Assembly (NCBI GenBank): GCA_019058315.1
Contig: JAHPZH010000003.1
Coordinates: 41,669-105,668, forward strand
DNA: 64,000 bases
Direction of reading: 5' to 3'
From: Candidatus Helarchaeota archaeon
Lineage (GTDB): Archaea > Asgardarchaeota > Lokiarchaeia > Helarchaeales > RDOG01
This document shows positions 27,087 through 36,998 of this stretch, one piece after another. A model generated the notes under the pieces. It had not been told where the DNA came from, searched no databases, and saw only the letters and a list, made by a program, of their open reading frames with translations. Each line of letters opens with the position of its first letter. Positions within the stretch are counted from its first letter, which is position 1. The position numbers and the translations under genes were made by a program.

Positions 27087-27686
27087 GTGGATATTTATAA
27101 TGAAAAAGATCTAGTTTTAGGTAACCTGTGCAGAGCTTTAAAAATTTTACAAAATAGTAAAAATTTTTATAAGTTAATCCCAGAGGTTAGAATTAATTTC
27201 GTTTATGCCTTAAAAAATGCAAAACTACCTTCTGATGTAGCAGGTATTCCTGGTAGAATTACAGCTATAGGTGATAAACTAATTTTTCCATCCTATCCGC
27301 AATTCGGAGTTTCTGATCATATGGCACGAGCAATGATTGAAATTATGAAATATAATTCCAGTAAGAGAGCAGGTATCAATTTTAAATATACTGATGAATT
27401 AAGAAATTGGATTAAAGAGTATAGTAAAAGAAATAACCTAATTTTTGGATTAATTGATAGATCTAAAGAACCAAAAGAAGTTAGTAGAATTGATGGTCAT
27501 TCCATGCCATGGAAGATTAAAAATTTAATCGAAAGTACTAACAAAGAGGTCCCTGACATCTTTTACGAAAATGAAGCTCTTGGCAAAGAACCATTATTTG
27601 TATTAATCGGAAATTCCGCAATTGAAGTTGCTGAAAAAGTAATAGAAATTACTTCAAGTTTTTATAAAGAGGTTGATGAATTATGA
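27087..27686 (+). CDS. thiN: Stand-alone ThiN-family thiamine-phosphate synthase
   Basis: The 199-residue protein matches Thi[59 protein letters not shown] and [12 protein letters not shown]. ThiN couples HMP diphosphate and HET phosphate to thiamine phosphate; in many archaea it is fused to ThiD or, as ligand sensor, to the HTH of ThiR. Here it is alone. It starts with GTG directly after the previous stop and overlaps the CysE gene by 4 bp, so it is translationally coupled. It may be enzyme or sensor. Confidence 0.85.
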   Translation: MDIYNEKDLVLGNLCRALKILQNSKNFYKLIPEVRINFVYALKNAKLPSDVAGIPGRITAIGDKLIFPSYPQFGVSDHMARAMIEIMKYNSSKRAGINFKYTDELRNWIKEYSKRNNLIFGLIDRSKEPKEVSRIDGHSMPWKIKNLIESTNKEVPDIFYENEALGKEPLFVLIGNSAIEVAEKVIEITSSFYKEVDEL

Positions 27687-28516
27687 TTAAAAAAGATGGA
27701 TTAAATTTTCATTGCCTTAGTTGTGGAGATCTTCTAGGAGAAAAGGATCAAGAGGCTCTTTGTACTAAATGTCTCTTGAATCTTGAGTTTGATGTTGGTC
27801 AAATTGATTTCGACCATATGAAAGATCATATATTACAAATTCTAGACCATTTTTCATCCGATGTAAGATCAGCTTTTGAAAAAGATCCAGCAGCTAGGTC
27901 AATAGTTGAAGTATTAACTTCTTATCCAGGAATTAAAGCAATACTTCTTCATAGAGTTGCACATTTCTTTTATGAAGTAGGATTACCATTTGTTCCACGT
28001 TTTTTATCAGATGTTTCAAGACAAATTACTGGAATTGATATTCACCCTGGAGCGGAAATAGGGAGTAATTTTTTTATTGATCATGGCTCGGGTACTGTTA
28101 TTGGTGAAACTGCAGAGGTTGGAGATAATTGTACACTTTATCAAAATGTAACTTTGGGAGGTACAAGTCTAAAACGAGAAAAACGACATCCAACTTTAGG
28201 TAATAATGTAGTTATAGGGGCTGGTGCAAAACTTCTTGGACCTATAAAGATCGGAAATAATGTAAAAGTGGGAGCAAATTCTGTCGTTACGAAAGATATT
28301 CCTGATAATGCTGTAGTTGTAGGGGTACCTGGGAGGATAATTTCAAGAGAAGGTAAAAAAATACCCCGAATTGATTTAGATCATGCAGATTTACCTGACC
28401 CTATAGTTAATCTAATTAAAAGACTTGAAGAGAGGATCATAAATTTAGAACATAAAACCACTGAAGATGAGGAAGAATTGGGAGAAGAATTTTTTGATTA
28501 TGGAGGAGGAATATAG
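27683..28516 (+). CDS. cysE: Serine O-acetyltransferase with N-terminal zinc ribbon
   Basis: The 277-residue protein has a zinc ribbon at residues 8-33 (C11-x2-C14 and C27-x2-C30), followed by a CysE domain: [30 protein letters not shown] and the left-handed hexapeptide helix with [22 protein letters not shown] and VTLGGTS. The catalytic His and the C-terminal VVGVPGRII are in place. It makes O-acetylserine from serine and acetyl-CoA. CysK follows after 14 bp, completing cysteine synthesis. The ribbon is not part of ordinary CysE and may bind a partner or sense zinc. Confidence 0.92.
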   Translation: MIKKDGLNFHCLSCGDLLGEKDQEALCTKCLLNLEFDVGQIDFDHMKDHILQILDHFSSDVRSAFEKDPAARSIVEVLTSYPGIKAILLHRVAHFFYEVGLPFVPRFLSDVSRQITGIDIHPGAEIGSNFFIDHGSGTVIGETAEVGDNCTLYQNVTLGGTSLKREKRHPTLGNNVVIGAGAKLLGPIKIGNNVKVGANSVVTKDIPDNAVVVGVPGRIISREGKKIPRIDLDHADLPDPIVNLIKRLEERIINLEHKTTEDEEELGEEFFDYGGGI

Positions 28517-28530
28517 GAGGGAATAAAAAT

Positions 28531-29460
28531 ATGTCAAAAATATATAATAATATAATAGAGACTATTGGAAATACTCCAATAGTGAAAATTAATAGAATAA
28601 ATAAAAATCTTAATCTAAAACCAACAATTTTAGTTAAATTAGAATCTTTTAATCCAGCTAGTAGTGTCAAAGATCGTATAGCAATGGCTATGATTGAAGA
28701 TGCAGAAAAAGCGGGAATTATTAAACCAGATAGTCATATAGTTGAACCCACAAGTGGAAATACGGGGATTGGTCTCGCTATTATCTGTGCTGCAAAGGGA
28801 TATAAATTGACTTTGACAATGCCAGAAAGTATGTCGATAGAAAGGAGAAAAATATTAAAAGCATTTGGAGCAGATTTGGTTTTAACCGAGCCAAGTAAGG
28901 GAATGAAAGGAGCAATTATGAAAGCAGAAGAATTAGCAAAGGACTCCGATAAGATTTATATACCTCAACAATTCAAAAACCTTTCAAACCCAAGAATACA
29001 CAGAGAAACTACTGCTGTAGAAATTCTAGAAGCAACAGGTGGTAAATTGGATGCTTTTGTTTCTGGTATTGGAACCGGAGGGACAATAACAGGAGTTGGT
29101 GAAGTTCTTAAAGAAAAGATCAAGAATATTAAAATTTATGCTGTCGAACCTGAGGGATCTCCAGTTTTATCTGGAGGAACACCTGGACCCCATAAAATTC
29201 AAGGAATTGGAGCTGGATTCATTCCAGATGTATTAAATACTAAAATATATGATGAAGTAATTAAAGTAAATTATGAACAAGCCTCAGAATCTGCAAGAAA
29301 TTTAGCTAAATTAGAAGGAATTTTCGTAGGAATATCCTCTGGAGCTGCAATGTATGCAACATTAACAGTAGCGAAAAGAATGGATAAAAATCAGGTTATT
29401 TTAGGAATACTTCCTGATACTGGTGAACGATACTTAACTACAGAATTATGGAACTATTAA
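28531..29460 (+). CDS. cysK: Cysteine synthase (O-acetylserine sulfhydrylase)
   Basis: The 309-residue protein is a full-length CysK/CysM. The PLP lysine is in NPASSVKDRIAMAMI, the substrate loop is EPTSGNTGIGLA, and the PLP phosphate loop is GIGTGGTITGVG. It replaces the acetyl group of O-acetylserine with sulfide to give cysteine. It is the last gene of the operon with CysE and has a strong AGGAGGG Shine-Dalgarno. Its C-terminus ends TELWNY; an acidic end with terminal Ile, which would bind in the CysK active site, is seen in the neighbouring CysE (YGGGI). Confidence 0.95.
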   Translation: MSKIYNNIIETIGNTPIVKINRINKNLNLKPTILVKLESFNPASSVKDRIAMAMIEDAEKAGIIKPDSHIVEPTSGNTGIGLAIICAAKGYKLTLTMPESMSIERRKILKAFGADLVLTEPSKGMKGAIMKAEELAKDSDKIYIPQQFKNLSNPRIHRETTAVEILEATGGKLDAFVSGIGTGGTITGVGEVLKEKIKNIKIYAVEPEGSPVLSGGTPGPHKIQGIGAGFIPDVLNTKIYDEVIKVNYEQASESARNLAKLEGIFVGISSGAAMYATLTVAKRMDKNQVILGILPDTGERYLTTELWNY

Positions 29461-29602
29461 ATCTAGCCTTTTTCTATTATTTTGATTTATTGATTGATAA
29501 TATTCTTATTTTTTTTCTTCCATTTTTCAATAAATTCCAATTATTTCCTCAATATTGTCATTATTTTTTAAAATTTTTAAATGATAATATTATACTTTGA
29601 TC

Positions 29603-31270
29603 TTAACCTCTATACTTATTGACAATCGGCATTTTCCATCCTATTCCAAAAGCTTTTGGTGTTATTTTTATACAAGGAGCAGCCTGCCATCTTTTATATT
29701 CAGCGTTTCTAACCCTTGAATAAGTATCTTCAACAATTTCTTTTGGATAACCCATCTTAATCAATTCTCTTTTACTCTTTCGATTTTCAATAATTTCATC
29801 AACTAAAGGACTAACTATGCTATAATCAAAGGGATCATACTGATTTACTTTAAGTTCAGCAGAAGGTTTCTTTTCAATTACATTTTTAGGTATGATCTCT
29901 CTACCATATTTTTTATTAACATAATTAGAGAGTCTATAAACCTCTTCTTTGCTTACATCACCTAATACCCCAATCCCACCAGTCATATCGCCATATAAAG
30001 TGCAATAACCAAGGGCCATTTCCGTTTTATTTCCAGTATTTAAGACTAAAATCTTTAAATTCTTAAACCGATTGGAAATATCCATCAAACAATTTCCCCT
30101 TATTCGAGGCTGGATATTTTCATCTGCAACGGGATCATCCTCATTCTTATCTATTCCATAATTTTTCCTTATATCAGTTAATGAGACATGTAATATTTTT
30201 TTATAACTTTCAATTGTATCTTGGATTTCAATCCCAACATATAATATTCCAAGGTTATTGGCTAATGTTTGTGCATCTGTCTTACTGTGATCACTAGAAA
30301 ATTTGGAGGGCATTGAGACACCAATTACATTTTCTTTGCCCAACGCATCAACAGCTATACATGTAGTTAAGGATGAATCAATTCCACCACTCATTCCAAT
30401 TATTCCTTTTTCAAAACCTGTTTTTTTAAAATAATCACGGATTCCCAAGACTAGAGCATTATACATTTCATTTTCCCTATGATAAGAAGGAAAACTAACT
30501 TTTTGCGAAACTCCTTTTGCTAAATCAATATTAATGATCACTAAATCTTCTTCGAATTGTTTGCCAACACCGATTAAATCACCTGCTGCATCTACAGCTA
30601 GACTTTGTCCATCAAATACAAGTTCATCCTGACCACCAACCATATTAACATAAAATATGGGAATCCTATTTTTTTTAGCTTTATTTTGTAATAATTCCAT
30701 CCGTTTGAATCTCTTTCCATCATAAAATGGCGATGCGTTTATAATAGCAATCGAATTTGCACCCCTATTAGCTAAAAGGTCAGTTACTTTTATCTCATAA
30801 TTTTGGTCCCAAAGATCTTCGCAAATTTCAATTCCTAGTTTAACTTTCTCTCCATTAATTTCCAAATTGATTGGTCTGATTATTTCTTTTTTTGCAGGCT
30901 TAAAATATCTATCCTCGTCGAACACATCATAGGTTGGTAAAAGAGTCTTATATACCGTTCCATAAAGTTTATTTCCCTTAAATATAGCTGCAGCATTGTA
31001 CAAATGATTATCATTATAGTCAACGAAACCAATTACTCCAATTATATCAACATTAATTTTTAGAATCTCATTTAAAGCCTCCTTATTCCATCGAATGAAA
31101 TTTTTTTCATACAATAAATCTTGAGGAGGATAACCAGTAATAGCTAATTCTGGAAAAATCACTAAATCGGCTTTAAATTCATATGATTTATTGATATATT
31201 TTTTAATTTTTTTAATATTACCTTCAATATCTCCTACAATTGAGTTTATTTGTGCCATAGCGACTTTCAT
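29603..31270 (-). CDS. nadE: Glutamine-dependent NAD+ synthetase
   Basis: The 555-residue protein joins an N-terminal nitrilase-type glutaminase domain (about 1-250) to a C-terminal NAD synthetase domain. The glutaminase triad is visible: E in FPELAITGYPPQDLL, K in KTLLPTYDVF and C in GIEICEDLW. The ATP PP-loop is GMSGGIDSSLT. It converts deamido-NAD to NAD using glutamine ammonia, the last step after NadA-dependent quinolinate synthesis. The gene stands alone. Confidence 0.95.
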   Translation of the reverse strand: MKVAMAQINSIVGDIEGNIKKIKKYINKSYEFKADLVIFPELAITGYPPQDLLYEKNFIRWNKEALNEILKINVDIIGVIGFVDYNDNHLYNAAAIFKGNKLYGTVYKTLLPTYDVFDEDRYFKPAKKEIIRPINLEINGEKVKLGIEICEDLWDQNYEIKVTDLLANRGANSIAIINASPFYDGKRFKRMELLQNKAKKNRIPIFYVNMVGGQDELVFDGQSLAVDAAGDLIGVGKQFEEDLVIINIDLAKGVSQKVSFPSYHRENEMYNALVLGIRDYFKKTGFEKGIIGMSGGIDSSLTTCIAVDALGKENVIGVSMPSKFSSDHSKTDAQTLANNLGILYVGIEIQDTIESYKKILHVSLTDIRKNYGIDKNEDDPVADENIQPRIRGNCLMDISNRFKNLKILVLNTGNKTEMALGYCTLYGDMTGGIGVLGDVSKEEVYRLSNYVNKKYGREIIPKNVIEKKPSAELKVNQYDPFDYSIVSPLVDEIIENRKSKRELIKMGYPKEIVEDTYSRVRNAEYKRWQAAPCIKITPKAFGIGWKMPIVNKYRG

Positions 31271-31450
31271 ATTAAACCCTAAATTTTTATCGATTCTACA
31301 TTATTAATAATCATTATAATTTTTAAGAGAAAAAATTTTGCTATAGTTCTTAAATATTTGTAACACTCTTTGGTGGAGTTTGATTATTTTTACCTTATAA
31401 ACACCATCTTCTGGCTCTGGAAATGGTAGATAAAAAAGAATTGAATTATT

Positions 31451-32194
31451 TTATTCGTTATCTTTTTTTGGATTAAATAAAAGGGAATAATAATCTAGTT
31501 TATAATCAATAAATTCATTCCAGTTCCACTTTTTATTCAAAATTAAAGCTGTAACTATTTCTGTTAAATTTTCTGCTTGTGATAAGACAAATTTTTTTTC
31601 CTTAAACTGAGAAACTAACCATTTTAATGTTACAGCCCCTGAAATACAGTGAGCCCACAATTCCTCGTTATCGCTATCTATTTTTTTACATACTCCCTCT
31701 TTTCTAAAGCAATCTGCTATAATAATTTGTCCATCTTTTTTTCCTACTCTTATCATTTCCTCTATTGCTTTTATTTTTTCTGTGCATAGATTGAATGATG
31801 CATTGGAGATGACTAAATCAAAGTAATTAACTGAAAATGGAATATTTTCGAAGGTGCCAATTTTATATTCAATATATTTCTGCAGCCCGTATTCTTTTAC
31901 CGTCTTTGTTGCAAATGATATCGAACTTGATGAGGGATCAATTCCATATACCTTATAACCAGATTTTTCATTAAATCTTTCCATTAAAGCAATTGGAACA
32001 GTTCCAGGACCTGTACCGATATCTAAAATATTCATATTCGGTTTAATATCAATCATTTTAAAAATATTTTTTAAAAGTGGGTCAAAATTTTGGATTCTAC
32101 TTCTCAATTTTAAACTATCATAATTATTCCATTTACCACTGTAATATTCAACTGTATATTTGTTTATTCCACAGCTATTATCACAATTCTTCAT
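31451..32194 (-). CDS. Class I SAM methyltransferase, distantly ArsM-like
   Basis: The 247-residue protein has SAM motif I (NILDIGTGPGTVPIAL), the GIDPSSSSISFA acidic strand and a LVISNASFNLC motif. Its C-terminal region has several cysteines (ADCFRKEGVCKK and WAHCISGAVTLKWL); the HCISGA segment is reminiscent of arsenite methyltransferases, which use three cysteines to bind As(III). The resemblance is partial, so arsenic methylation is only a possibility and a UbiE-type function is the alternative. The gene has no obvious operon partner. Confidence 0.75.
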   Translation of the reverse strand: MKNCDNSCGINKYTVEYYSGKWNNYDSLKLRSRIQNFDPLLKNIFKMIDIKPNMNILDIGTGPGTVPIALMERFNEKSGYKVYGIDPSSSSISFATKTVKEYGLQKYIEYKIGTFENIPFSVNYFDLVISNASFNLCTEKIKAIEEMIRVGKKDGQIIIADCFRKEGVCKKIDSDNEELWAHCISGAVTLKWLVSQFKEKKFVLSQAENLTEIVTALILNKKWNWNEFIDYKLDYYSLLFNPKKDNE

Positions 32195-32343
32195 TTACAG
32201 TCTTATCCAAATTACTTTTTCATAATTAAAATATTCAAAAAGAGAGTAATTTTCTATATTTTTTTCCATTCATAACAAAATCTCAATGATTTAAATAGCT
32301 GTTTGCTATAAAGGTGTTATATATTTTTTTTATGGGATGCAAA

Positions 32344-32742
32344 ATGATCGAAAAAATTAGTGTCAGAACTCATGGACGAGAAGAAATAATAGACATAACT
32401 GAAAATATCGAAAAAATTATATCTAACTCTAAGATTTCCAGTGGTTATTGTATCATTTTTGTCCCTCACACGACTGCAGCTATAGCCATAAATGAAAATG
32501 CAGACCCTGCAGTAAAACGAGATGTCTTAAAGATTCTAGATACAATAATACCCCAAAATGGAGATTATGAGCATTTTGAGGGCAATTCACCGGCTCATGT
32601 GAAAACAATATTAACAGGAAATTCCCAAATGATATTAATAGAAAATGGAAAATTGAAATTAGGTACTTGGCAAGGGATTTACCTTTGTGAATATGATGGA
32701 CCAAGATCTAGAAGTGTTTTGATAAAAATAGTAAGTTCTTAA
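32344..32742 (+). CDS. YjbQ/UPF0047 family protein
   Basis: The protein (132 residues) shows all hallmarks of the YjbQ family: GREEIIDITENIEKII, CIIFVPHTTAAIAINENADP, HVKTILTGNSQMILIENGKL and LGTWQGIYLCEYDGPRSR. Members have been given weak thiamine-phosphate synthase activity, but the true role is unsettled. I chose the ATG at 32344 because the family begins at this point and GGGAT lies upstream; an upstream in-frame start at 32314 adds ten unconserved residues. Confidence 0.9.
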   Translation: MIEKISVRTHGREEIIDITENIEKIISNSKISSGYCIIFVPHTTAAIAINENADPAVKRDVLKILDTIIPQNGDYEHFEGNSPAHVKTILTGNSQMILIENGKLKLGTWQGIYLCEYDGPRSRSVLIKIVSS

Positions 32743-32928
32743 CCACAATAGTCCCAGCTAAGATAAAAAAAGAATTGTCCATTTTTGATAGCAACAAACT
32801 ATCATAATTTTTCTGAATATTAATTAATTATATCTTTTAGTTTTCTAATTCTTTAATTTAAAAAAATCTTCTGTTTTATGATGATTTAATATGCATTTAT
32901 AATAAATAATAGAAAAGATGTATATTTA

Positions 32929-34188
32929 ATGAAAGATATAATAACTTTTATATGTCCACCATTAAAAGGACATATTAATCCAATGTCATCCATTGCTTAT
33001 GGATTAAAAAACAAGGGTATAACTGTAAAATTTATTGGATTGTTAGATATTGCCAATTTTTTTGATGAATTTGATTTTATACCTATCGGAAAGGAAATAT
33101 TTCCAAAGGGGAGTATAGAAAAAATAACACAAAAGATGTCAAAACGAAAGGGTTTACGGATGGGTCGGGTTTGGCAATCAAAATTTTCAAATAAATGGTC
33201 TAAAGTGGTTTGTGAGGAATTGCCAAAAGTTTTGGAGCTTGAAAGCGTAGATTTTATTGTTTGTGATCAATTGGAAAATGCAGTTGCTCTTGTCGCTGAT
33301 TATTTAAAAATTCCGTTTGTTACTATATGTAATGCCATGGCTATTGTGATGCACGAAACTTATCCCCCATTCTTTACTAATTGGGATTATGATATTTCTA
33401 ATAGGAGATTAAATATTAATAAAGGATTTTATAAAATTGCGAGGTATCTTCTTAATCGTGATACTAAAATACTAGAAAAATGGCGTAAAAAATGGGGAAT
33501 GCCTGAAAGAATTGGGATGAAACGTTATTTTGCACATTCAACATTAGCAACTTTTTCTCAACAAACTAAATCTATTGAATTTCCATTAACTGAAATTAAT
33601 AAAGATTGGTATTATTGTGGACCTTTTAGAACTGACGGTCTTTTAACTTATAACATACCAGAATTACCAAATGATGAAATTACAAATGTCTATATTTCAT
33701 TGGGAACCATTCAAGGTTCTAGATATAAATTATTTAAAAAATGTGTTGAAGCATGTAATGATTTAGGGTTAAGAGCTATAATTGTTCATGCAGGACTACT
33801 TGAAGAAAAAAAAATTGAAGAACTTAAAAAAATCGCACTTGTTTATGATTATTTGAAACAGCCAGATATCTTTAAAGATTGTAAAGTCTTAATTTCACAT
33901 TGTGGATTAAATACCGCCTTAGATGCTTTGAGTTATGGTAGACCAATAATAGCTATCCCTATCGGGATCGAACAAGGTGCAATAGCTACGAAATTAAAAA
34001 GAATAGGATGTGCTATTGTTGTTAAAAAACTAAATAAAAAAAACCTAAAGAAAGCCTTATCCGAAATCCTTTCCAACCCAGAATATAAGAAAAAAAGTCA
34101 ACTAATTAAGGAAGAAATAAAATCTTCTGGTGGTACAGAGAGAGCCGTTGAGGTTATTTATAATCTAATCAAAAATACAGAGTTTTAG
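32929..34188 (+). CDS. GT1-family glycosyltransferase (UGT/MGT-like)
   Basis: The 419-residue protein has the GT-B fold typical of UDP-glycosyltransferases. The N-terminal acceptor domain starts with FICPPLKGHINPMSSIAYGL. The C-terminal nucleotide-sugar motif is ISHCGLNTALDALSYGRPIIAIPIGIEQGAIA, equivalent to the UGT signature HCG..S. It probably glycosylates a hydrophobic acceptor such as a lipid, carotenoid or sterol-like molecule. It is monocistronic, and the exact acceptor is unknown. Confidence 0.88.
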   Translation: MKDIITFICPPLKGHINPMSSIAYGLKNKGITVKFIGLLDIANFFDEFDFIPIGKEIFPKGSIEKITQKMSKRKGLRMGRVWQSKFSNKWSKVVCEELPKVLELESVDFIVCDQLENAVALVADYLKIPFVTICNAMAIVMHETYPPFFTNWDYDISNRRLNINKGFYKIARYLLNRDTKILEKWRKKWGMPERIGMKRYFAHSTLATFSQQTKSIEFPLTEINKDWYYCGPFRTDGLLTYNIPELPNDEITNVYISLGTIQGSRYKLFKKCVEACNDLGLRAIIVHAGLLEEKKIEELKKIALVYDYLKQPDIFKDCKVLISHCGLNTALDALSYGRPIIAIPIGIEQGAIATKLKRIGCAIVVKKLNKKNLKKALSEILSNPEYKKKSQLIKEEIKSSGGTERAVEVIYNLIKNTEF

Positions 34189-34238
34189 GTGGAAACTTGT
34201 TATTCCAAATTCTCTCCAGATTAAATGTATTTTATTAC

Positions 34239-35174
34239 TTATTTTCCACTATTCAAATATTTTTTTAGAAAGGGTTCTATTTTTACCGTGTGTGTCTGAA
34301 TCCCCACAACTCTATAGGGATCCCCACCCATTACCAAAGCAATTAATTGAGCTAAATTGAGATGAAATATATTAAATTGCTCTCCATACGTCTTTTCTAA
34401 ATAAGGTTGGTAACGATCGAATTGTAGCTGACAATTAGGGCACATGTGTAATAAAAGATTTACTCCTTCAGACCTCAAACTTTTGAGCTTTTTTAAAGTT
34501 ATTTCTAATGAAAGAGGTTTATTTTTATATCTAACCCTAAAACCCGCACCACAAGTGAGAATCTTTTCAGGATACCAATGAAGTGCATCCAGTCCAATGG
34601 ATTCAGCAATATCATCAAGAACAGTCGTGTCATCATATTTCCCAATGGCATCATTAGAAAAGGTTTTATAATAATGACATGCAGGATGGGACGCAACTCT
34701 TAATTTCGATAAATCAAATTTATTAAATTCCGCTATCTTTTCCCTTACTTTGTGAAAAATCTCAACAACATGAAAAAAGTTATTTTTACTATCCAGATTG
34801 TTCTTATATTTCATACCCACTTGCTCTAAAATACTATTGACTTTTTCATAAATTTCTTGTTTTTCTTTTAATAAAGAGCAACTTTTTTTATTTATAGCAT
34901 AACAAGTGGAACACAAGACTGCAAAATTTTCATATTTTGTTTTTTCTTTAGCAAGCCAAAAATTTCGGGCTGCTATTGTTGTAGTGGAGAGTTGATCGAA
35001 TAAATCATAATAATAACCTAGACCAGTACAACAACTTTGATTAGGATCTTGTATCCAATCAATTCCTAATTTATTAAATGCCCATTTTGTTGAACTTTCC
35101 ACTCCAGGATATTCAACATTCATTAAACAAGATCTAAAGAAGAAGATTTTTCGAGTTGGAATATTTTTTGTCAT
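34239..35174 (-). CDS. hdrB: HdrB-like subunit with an altered second cluster motif
   Basis: The 311-residue protein has the duplicated CCG-domain layout of heterodisulfide reductase subunit B. The first site is complete: C16, C48-C49, C88-x2-C91. In the second, C166, C208, C245 and C248 are present, but the first Cys of the usual CC pair is Thr207, so this non-cubane cluster may be altered or absent. It overlaps the HdrC-like gene by 4 bp. With the HgdB/HgdC-type genes upstream it probably acts in electron delivery to that complex rather than in CoM-S-S-CoB reduction. Confidence 0.85.
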   Translation of the reverse strand: MTKNIPTRKIFFFRSCLMNVEYPGVESSTKWAFNKLGIDWIQDPNQSCCTGLGYYYDLFDQLSTTTIAARNFWLAKEKTKYENFAVLCSTCYAINKKSCSLLKEKQEIYEKVNSILEQVGMKYKNNLDSKNNFFHVVEIFHKVREKIAEFNKFDLSKLRVASHPACHYYKTFSNDAIGKYDDTTVLDDIAESIGLDALHWYPEKILTCGAGFRVRYKNKPLSLEITLKKLKSLRSEGVNLLLHMCPNCQLQFDRYQPYLEKTYGEQFNIFHLNLAQLIALVMGGDPYRVVGIQTHTVKIEPFLKKYLNSGK

Positions 35175-35767
35175 TTTGAATTGTTCCTAAGTTTTTTAAG
35201 TCTTTCAACAAAACCAGTTTGCTCCAGAATAATGCGAATTTCTGTCCTTGCTTTAATTGGCAGTAATGGCGATTCAAGACCGAGTTGTTTTCGCACATTC
35301 TCATTATTCAATCGTATCTCTAACCATTCTTCTCCCCAATCCTCGTATAAACTTTCGACCATTTCTTTTGAATAAGATCCGGCTCCAAGTTCTATGAAAC
35401 TATCCCCATATGCTAAAAAGTCTTGAATTTGATCTTTATTATACCCCTCTTCAATTGATTTCTGTTTAAGAACTTGGATTACGGTTATTGGACTATTTCC
35501 TCGGGGACATCGCATATGACAAGTATAACAAGAAAAACAATTCCAAATTAATTGATCTTGAAGTATATTGGGATATCCTTGCAAAACCGCGTTCATAATT
35601 TTACGTGGAGAAAAATCGCTATATCTAGCTGCAGGACATCCAGATGAACAAAGACCACATTGAATACATTTCAAAAGACCTATATCTTTTGGAGTTCGAT
35701 CAGCTTCCAAAACTTCTTTTAGAATTTTTGTTTTCTTACTATTAGTTTTTTCCAAAAAATCGACCAT
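35171..35767 (-). CDS. hdrC: HdrC-like ferredoxin subunit
   Basis: The 198-residue protein has two 4Fe-4S motifs, CIQCGLCSSGCPAARY and CFSCYTCHMRCPRG, set in a helical frame as in HdrC (YSDFSPRKIMNAVLQGYPNIL between them). It relays electrons to HdrB, whose gene it overlaps by 4 bp. It starts 30 bp after the second 398-residue HgdB-like gene and belongs to the same transcription unit. No HdrA or membrane HdrE/D gene is near. Confidence 0.88.
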   Translation of the reverse strand: MVDFLEKTNSKKTKILKEVLEADRTPKDIGLLKCIQCGLCSSGCPAARYSDFSPRKIMNAVLQGYPNILQDQLIWNCFSCYTCHMRCPRGNSPITVIQVLKQKSIEEGYNKDQIQDFLAYGDSFIELGAGSYSKEMVESLYEDWGEEWLEIRLNNENVRKQLGLESPLLPIKARTEIRIILEQTGFVERLKKLRNNSK

Positions 35768-35797
35768 TTTAATTTAAGAAACAAATATTTCTTTTAA

Positions 35798-36994
35798 TTA
35801 TCTTAACATCTCTAAAAACGCTTCTAACCTAGTCTTGACTTGTCCTGCCGAGCACTGTGTAGGATCTACACAATCTCCATCCAATATCAAAAATGGAATG
35901 CCTTCATCTTGAAATGCTTGTTGAATAGAAGGTGCACCACTAGTCGACTGTCTGCAACCCCAGATTGAATAATGGATGGCGGCATCTATTTTATATTTCT
36001 TTGCAGCTTCAAGATTCATTTTTATTCTTTTTTCAATAGACCCATTGAAAATATTGCGGACATATTTTTTGGCCAGACCTTCGAATAAATCATGATTCTC
36101 AATTTTATGGGAACTTGTCATATATAGTTCGTTAAATACGATTGTAGCATTATTCTGTTCAAAGATCTCCCCAAATAGTTGTAGATTATATAATGGGGGT
36201 AAAAATAACCACATAATTCTAGGAGCATCGTTATCAACAAATCCTTCACCTTTTTCGATTCTTTTTTTAATTTCCTTTAATACTTCTTCATGATATGCAA
36301 TACCATCTAAAAAATTGCCTCCTTTAAAAGTAAAGTTGAAGAGGTCTAATAAAAAACCTTCACTACTGCTCCCGGGAGGTGGTTTTACTGTAGCTCTTAA
36401 ATTACATATTTCTCTATATAAATCAACGCATCTATTAGAAAGTTTCACCATTTCTTTGAACTTATCTACATTAAATTCTTCATAATGACTATGTTTCCCA
36501 ATGAAATCTGCTGCTTTTAACAATTGATTTTTAACATATTCAATTCCCTCTTCATTTTCTTCTGCACCAAAATCGAGATATAATATTGGTTTTTTTTCAT
36601 AATAATTAAGTAAATCAAAACTTTTACCTTGGGCATCACATGAATTAGGAATAGTAGAGACGATCATGTCGGGATTTCTTGGAAACCCCTTTAAAAAGTA
36701 ATTTCCAATGATATGTCTTTGAAAGCTACAACAATCTCTACTAATATATTTCTCTGCTTCAGTCAAGATTTTTTGAGTTTTTGACTCCATAGCTGAAAGG
36801 ACTCCGCTTAATAACTCCGGTTGAAGCGGAATAACATCATTTGCAAAGAATAATTCCAAGGGAGATGGGACGTTTGTCCATGCCATTTTTACATTATTCT
36901 TTTTCGCATTAAGTGCAGTATTCATATATTTAAAAAAATATTTTCCGAATAACGTTCCAGTAGTTGAAAAACCTAATCCGCTCTTAACTGACAT
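35798..36994 (-). CDS. 2-hydroxyacyl-CoA dehydratase / benzoyl-CoA reductase family subunit, copy B
   Basis: The 398-residue protein belongs to the HgdA/HgdB/BcrB/BcrC superfamily. It has ANDVIPLQPELLSGVLSAM, a double cysteine in YISRDCCSFQR, PNSCDAQGKSF, GCRQSTSGAPSIQQAF and the end KTRLEAFLEML. Family members hold a 4Fe-4S or double-cubane cluster and accept very low-potential electrons from an ATP-driven activator. It is a close duplicate of the next gene upstream, with all cysteines kept. The extra CDPTQC and GDC cysteines may favour a double-cubane-type cluster. The substrate is unknown; the pair could form a heterodimer. Confidence 0.88.
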   Translation of the reverse strand: MSVKSGLGFSTTGTLFGKYFFKYMNTALNAKKNNVKMAWTNVPSPLELFFANDVIPLQPELLSGVLSAMESKTQKILTEAEKYISRDCCSFQRHIIGNYFLKGFPRNPDMIVSTIPNSCDAQGKSFDLLNYYEKKPILYLDFGAEENEEGIEYVKNQLLKAADFIGKHSHYEEFNVDKFKEMVKLSNRCVDLYREICNLRATVKPPPGSSSEGFLLDLFNFTFKGGNFLDGIAYHEEVLKEIKKRIEKGEGFVDNDAPRIMWLFLPPLYNLQLFGEIFEQNNATIVFNELYMTSSHKIENHDLFEGLAKKYVRNIFNGSIEKRIKMNLEAAKKYKIDAAIHYSIWGCRQSTSGAPSIQQAFQDEGIPFLILDGDCVDPTQCSAGQVKTRLEAFLEMLR

Positions 36995-36998
36995 ATAA

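Noticed and set aside
32784..32806. Short stem-loop GATAG with CTATC after the YjbQ gene
   Set aside because: The stem is only five pairs and the downstream T-run is short, so it is not convincing as a terminator.
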